Of a stretch of 37,421 nucleotides of DNA, positions 34,985-37,421 are shown in pieces (the stretch's first letter is position 1; each line of letters opens with the position of its first letter). Both the position numbers and the translations under genes were made by a program. Source of the stretch: Gordonia sp. (in: high G+C Gram-positive bacteria). GTDB taxonomy: Bacteria > Actinomycetota > Actinomycetes > Mycobacteriales > Mycobacteriaceae. The stretch is from positions 1 to 37,421 of the forward strand of contig NZ_JAGQTN010000184.1 in assembly GCF_020438995.1 (NCBI RefSeq). Direction: 5' to 3'. A model generated the notes under the pieces. The model was not told where the DNA came from. It made no database searches and was given only the letters and a program-made list of their open reading frames with translations.

Positions 34985-35688
34985 GCCTGGGCACCGCGAG
35001 CCGTCAGCAGCATCGTCATCAATGAGATCTCCTCGCCCTGGTCGGTCATCATCTCGTAGGCCGTCCGTTTGACGATGTCCGAGACGTCGTCGCTGTTGTA
35101 CGCGGCCTTCGCCATCAGCAGTCCGCCCCGGTGGTGCCGGATCATCAATTGCAGAAACCACACCTCGGCGTCGCGACCGGTGAGACCGGCGAGCTTGGAG
35201 ATGTCGTCGGTACTGGCCATGCCGGCCATCGCCGGTCCCGATCCCGACGAACGCGGCGCAGATGAGGTGGTGGTCTGCGCGGTGGCGCCGTGACCGCGAC
35301 CGTGCCCGGAAGCCGTGGCGGCGTCGTCGTGTGTGGCCGCCATCCAGCCCATCGGGTTCCCGGAGGTGAGCGGCTTGCCGAACCAGGTGAGCCAGCCGCG
35401 CAGGGTGGCGTTCTCGGCGGTCTGCGCCGTGATGATCCGGTTCGCGAGCCCCGAGATCTCGGGCCCGACGCCGGGGCGTCCGGCGACCGTCGTCGACAAC
35501 AGGATCGCCTGATCGTGGTGCACGGACATGTCCTGGGCGAAACCGACGTCGACGGTGGTCATCACGGGGGCCCTGTCGTCGTCACGGGACTGCCAGGCCG
35601 CGCCCGCGACCATCCCGACGGACAGCAGCAGGATCGCGACACCCAGCGCGCCGACCGCGAGGACGACAGTCCTGGGGAACCGCCTCAT
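34972..35688 (-). CDS. DUF305-family membrane-anchored protein
   Basis: The 238-residue protein has a signal or anchor helix (about 8-30) and two DUF305 halves (ferritin-like helical repeats): GFAQDMSVHHDQAILLSTTV near 49-68 and VWFLQLMIRHHRGGLLMAKAA near 175-195, separated by a His/Gly/Ser-rich linker (SGHGRGHGATAQTTTSSAPRS). The paired histidines and methionines are characteristic, and some DUF305 proteins bind copper outside the cytoplasm. It follows the LVIVD gene by 33 bp on the same strand. The short gap is made of a 17-bp tandem duplication (35691-35724), just before the ATG. The extreme C-terminus lies in the 22-bp repeat array. Confidence 0.85.
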   Translation of the reverse strand: MRRFPRTVVLAVGALGVAILLLSVGMVAGAAWQSRDDDRAPVMTTVDVGFAQDMSVHHDQAILLSTTVAGRPGVGPEISGLANRIITAQTAENATLRGWLTWFGKPLTSGNPMGWMAATHDDAATASGHGRGHGATAQTTTSSAPRSSGSGPAMAGMASTDDISKLAGLTGRDAEVWFLQLMIRHHRGGLLMAKAAYNSDDVSDIVKRTAYEMMTDQGEEISLMTMLLTARGAQALPA

Positions 35689-35690
35689 CC

Positions 35691-35724
35691 CCGGTTCCGG
35701 ATCATCTCCGGTTCCGCATCATCA
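35691..35724. repeat. 17-bp tandem duplication between the LVIVD and DUF305 genes
   Basis: Copies ccggttccggatcatct (35691-35707) and ccggttccgcatcatca (35708-35724) differ at two positions. On the minus strand each carries GATGAT-CGGAACCGG, and a third partial copy is the DUF305 start region itself. The second copy includes the stop of the LVIVD gene. Confidence 0.75.
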
Positions 35725-37293
35725 CGGCGCGGAGTTCCCCAGCGTGGTGTCCTGGTTCGCAGGTGGCGTGTACACGCGTTTGCTCAGTTCCATGGCCAGG
35801 AATCCGGTGTCCGAGCAGGTGGCCCAGATCTGGTTGCCGCGGAACTCCGGCGGGGACATGCACCAGTCCGTGGACCGGTCACCGAGCGCGATCATCCCGG
35901 TCCGTGGGCCGATCGCCTCGTGCAGGCGTACCTTGCCGTTGATCGTCTGCATGCCCAGGCTCATGAACTCGATCGCGGGCACACCGATGATCGAGCCGAG
36001 CGCATGCGGCGAGTTGGGCAGGCCGAACGGATTGGTGCTGCGGTAGGTCGGCGGGTTGAGATAGCCGATCTCGGTGATCTTCTTCAGGTCGGCGATGTCG
36101 AAGACGCGGATACCCGACGATTCCCAGCCGCAGGCCAGCGCCGTCGGGTTCTCGATGCGGTCGGCCGAGCAGTAGTGGGCGTTGTAGCTGAAGATCGAAC
36201 CGCCCATCGACGAGCGCAGGTTGGCGTCGAGGTTGGCCGGCAGGTTGATCTCGAGTTTGATCTGGGCGGCGAGTTTCGGCTTGTTGACCTGCTCGACGTC
36301 GAAGATCTTCACCCCGCCCGAGCCGGCCTCGTCGATGGTGATGGCGTAGGCGTGGCCGTCGTAGAAGACGGGAATGGTGTGCTGGTTGATCTGCCCGTCG
36401 GGCCAGTGGTATGCGGCGATGTGCGGCACCTGCGGGTACGGATCGCGGCGCTGCACGGCCGAGGTGTCGAGGACGGTGATCCCGGCCATGTTGGACAGGT
36501 ACATGCGGTTACCGTCGGGGGAGATGCCGAATCCGTGTCCGACGAAAGAATGCAGCCCCTGCCAGATCACTTTCGGCCGGCGCGGGTCGCTGATATCGAT
36601 CGCCGACAGGTGCCCGGGGAACAGGCCCGACGCCCAGTACGTCTTTCCGTCGGGGGAGAACCCGCCCTCGTGCGAGGTGAACGGAAGCGGTGTGGTGGTG
36701 CCGGGGCCGGTGTTGAGGAGCTTGGGATGCGCGCAGTCGGAGATGTCGTAGACGGCGAAGAAGCCACCGCCCCACAGCAGCGGTACCGCGGTGCCGGCGA
36801 GCAGCTTGCGCTTCTTGTTGACCTTGAGGGTCTCCCAGGTGCCGCCGAGCATGCCGGGTGCGGTGAGCTTCCCGACGATCCGTGGGTTGCGCGGATCCTT
36901 GACGTCGACAACCTGCACACCGGTGTTCTTCTTGGTGATGGCGGTGCTGATCATGCTGCCTGTGTAGGAGCAGTGGTCGTAGTTGGCCGAGACGATGCCG
37001 CCGCCGGCGCCCTGCACCTTGCCCAGCAGGGTCATATTGCAGTTGTAGCCGCGTTCGCTGCGTCCTGAATCGCGGTCGGCCGCGGGCACATCGCCGGACA
37101 GTCCGGTCTCCGGTGACGACCCGGGCCCGCAGTCGGCCTGCTTGACCGCGGTGTTGCCGAAGTCCATGAAGTAGTGATTGCCGGCGTTGGCGGGAGCCGC
37201 AAGACCGACGCTCGCGACGAGTGTCGCGGCGATGGTGACGACGACGCCGATCCGCCGCCGGGCGCGTTGAGACAGATTCCGATGACCGTTCAT
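35722..37293 (-). CDS. secreted LVIVD-repeat beta-propeller protein
   Basis: The 523-residue protein has a signal peptide (about 1-37, cleavage after APANA) and repeated blade-like units: GVQVVDVKDPRNPRIVGKL, FFAVYDISDCAHPKLLN, LSAIDISDPRRPKVIW, ITVLDTSAVQRRDPYP, GVKIFDVEQVNKPKLAAQI and GIRVFDIADLKKITEIGYL. These are LVIVD repeats (V-x-V-x-D-x-S-x-P), a secreted or surface beta-propeller family of unknown function. At least six cysteines suggest disulfides. The DUF305 gene follows in the same operon, which hints at a shared extracellular, possibly metal-linked role, but no enzymatic motif is seen. Confidence 0.87.
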   Translation of the reverse strand: MNGHRNLSQRARRRIGVVVTIAATLVASVGLAAPANAGNHYFMDFGNTAVKQADCGPGSSPETGLSGDVPAADRDSGRSERGYNCNMTLLGKVQGAGGGIVSANYDHCSYTGSMISTAITKKNTGVQVVDVKDPRNPRIVGKLTAPGMLGGTWETLKVNKKRKLLAGTAVPLLWGGGFFAVYDISDCAHPKLLNTGPGTTTPLPFTSHEGGFSPDGKTYWASGLFPGHLSAIDISDPRRPKVIWQGLHSFVGHGFGISPDGNRMYLSNMAGITVLDTSAVQRRDPYPQVPHIAAYHWPDGQINQHTIPVFYDGHAYAITIDEAGSGGVKIFDVEQVNKPKLAAQIKLEINLPANLDANLRSSMGGSIFSYNAHYCSADRIENPTALACGWESSGIRVFDIADLKKITEIGYLNPPTYRSTNPFGLPNSPHALGSIIGVPAIEFMSLGMQTINGKVRLHEAIGPRTGMIALGDRSTDWCMSPPEFRGNQIWATCSDTGFLAMELSKRVYTPPANQDTTLGNSAP

Positions 37294-37340
37294 TTCTTCC
37301 GGACTCTAGTGCCGCCGGCGGAACAACGAGGCCGATTTCG

Positions 37341-37421
37341 TCAACGCCGTTCGCGTTCGCTCGGATACGTCCTGCGGGTCAGCCCGGTGCGGGCCGACAC
37401 CTCGGCGATGGACAGTGCGTC
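37341..37421 (-). CDS. 3' end of a truncated gene with a helix-turn-helix-like C-terminus
   Basis: The frame enters from the right edge and ends at TGA (37341-37343), giving DALSIAEVSARTGLTRRTYPSERERR. SIAEVSARTGLTRRT looks like a helix-turn-helix of the AraC or MerR type, placed here at the very C-terminus. Only 26 residues are visible, so the family is uncertain; a frameshifted or shortened regulator is possible. Confidence 0.4.
   Translation of the reverse strand, partial: DALSIAEVSARTGLTRRTYPSERERR

Noticed and set aside
35290-37068. A 592-codon plus-strand frame
   Set aside because: It is antisense to the LVIVD and DUF305 genes and has no signal or domain.

Overview
The window is high-GC DNA from an actinobacterium of the order Mycobacteriales; the gene content and order suggest Gordonia or a close relative (inference, no database was searched). 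From memory of the M. tuberculosis H37Rv map, two blocks are recognisable. Positions 752-14534 resemble Rv0422c-Rv0433 (thiD, thiC, xthA, a large GNAT protein, def, a DUF3263 protein, a LytR_C protein, sodC, a GCS2 ligase). Positions 14607-26985 resemble Rv0777-Rv0800 (purB, purC, ptrB, emrB, purS, purQ, an M18 aminopeptidase). The window is chromosomal; I see no transposase, phage, plasmid, tRNA or CRISPR.

Region by region. 1-3.6 kb: a truncated gene end, an AhpD-like protein, and a thiC-thiD operon read leftward from a TPP riboswitch whose closing stem covers the thiC Shine-Dalgarno. 3.8-7.8 kb: a small GNAT gene with a CRP-type palindrome in front, a siderophore-interacting flavoprotein, then an IdeR-type iron box and a translationally coupled pair (salicylate synthase and L-lysine/L-ornithine N-hydroxylase) that make siderophore building blocks, with no NRPS/PKS nearby. 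7.8-11.3 kb, leftward: xthA, a barstar-like protein, a membrane-tethered barnase/RNase Sa-type ribonuclease, the large GNAT protein and peptide deformylase. 11.5-14.5 kb, rightward: DUF3263, LytR_C, Cu/Zn superoxide dismutase lipoprotein and a GCS2-type ligase.

14.6-20.1 kb: purB with a clean leaderless promoter, a SelW-like gene and an Lsr2-like gene on the other strand, purC and an oligopeptidase B overlapping it by 4 bp. 20.2-24.0 kb, leftward: two tandem EmrB/QacA-type drug exporters and their MarR regulator, with a shared 27-bp motif in front of marR and in front of the second exporter. 24.1-27.0 kb: glutathione peroxidase, purS-purQ and the M18 aminopeptidase. 27.0-29.3 kb: a long palindromic element that truncates a DUF433 antitoxin-like gene, a lytic transglycosylase with an unusual dyad operator and a CRP-type site upstream, a repeat-containing secreted protein and a perfect 44-bp terminator palindrome. 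29.5-33.2 kb: clpC and an SGNH/GDSL hydrolase. 33.2-37.4 kb, leftward: an acyltransferase-3 membrane protein, a DUF305 protein in an operon with a secreted LVIVD-repeat protein, and the end of a truncated HTH-like gene.

Most of the window is core metabolism and housekeeping. The parts most worth a second look are the tethered RNase/barstar pair, the two palindromic elements built from related half-units, the 32-bp dyad operator before the transglycosylase, the low-complexity additions to ThiC, and the unusual number of short tandem duplications in regulatory and C-terminal regions.
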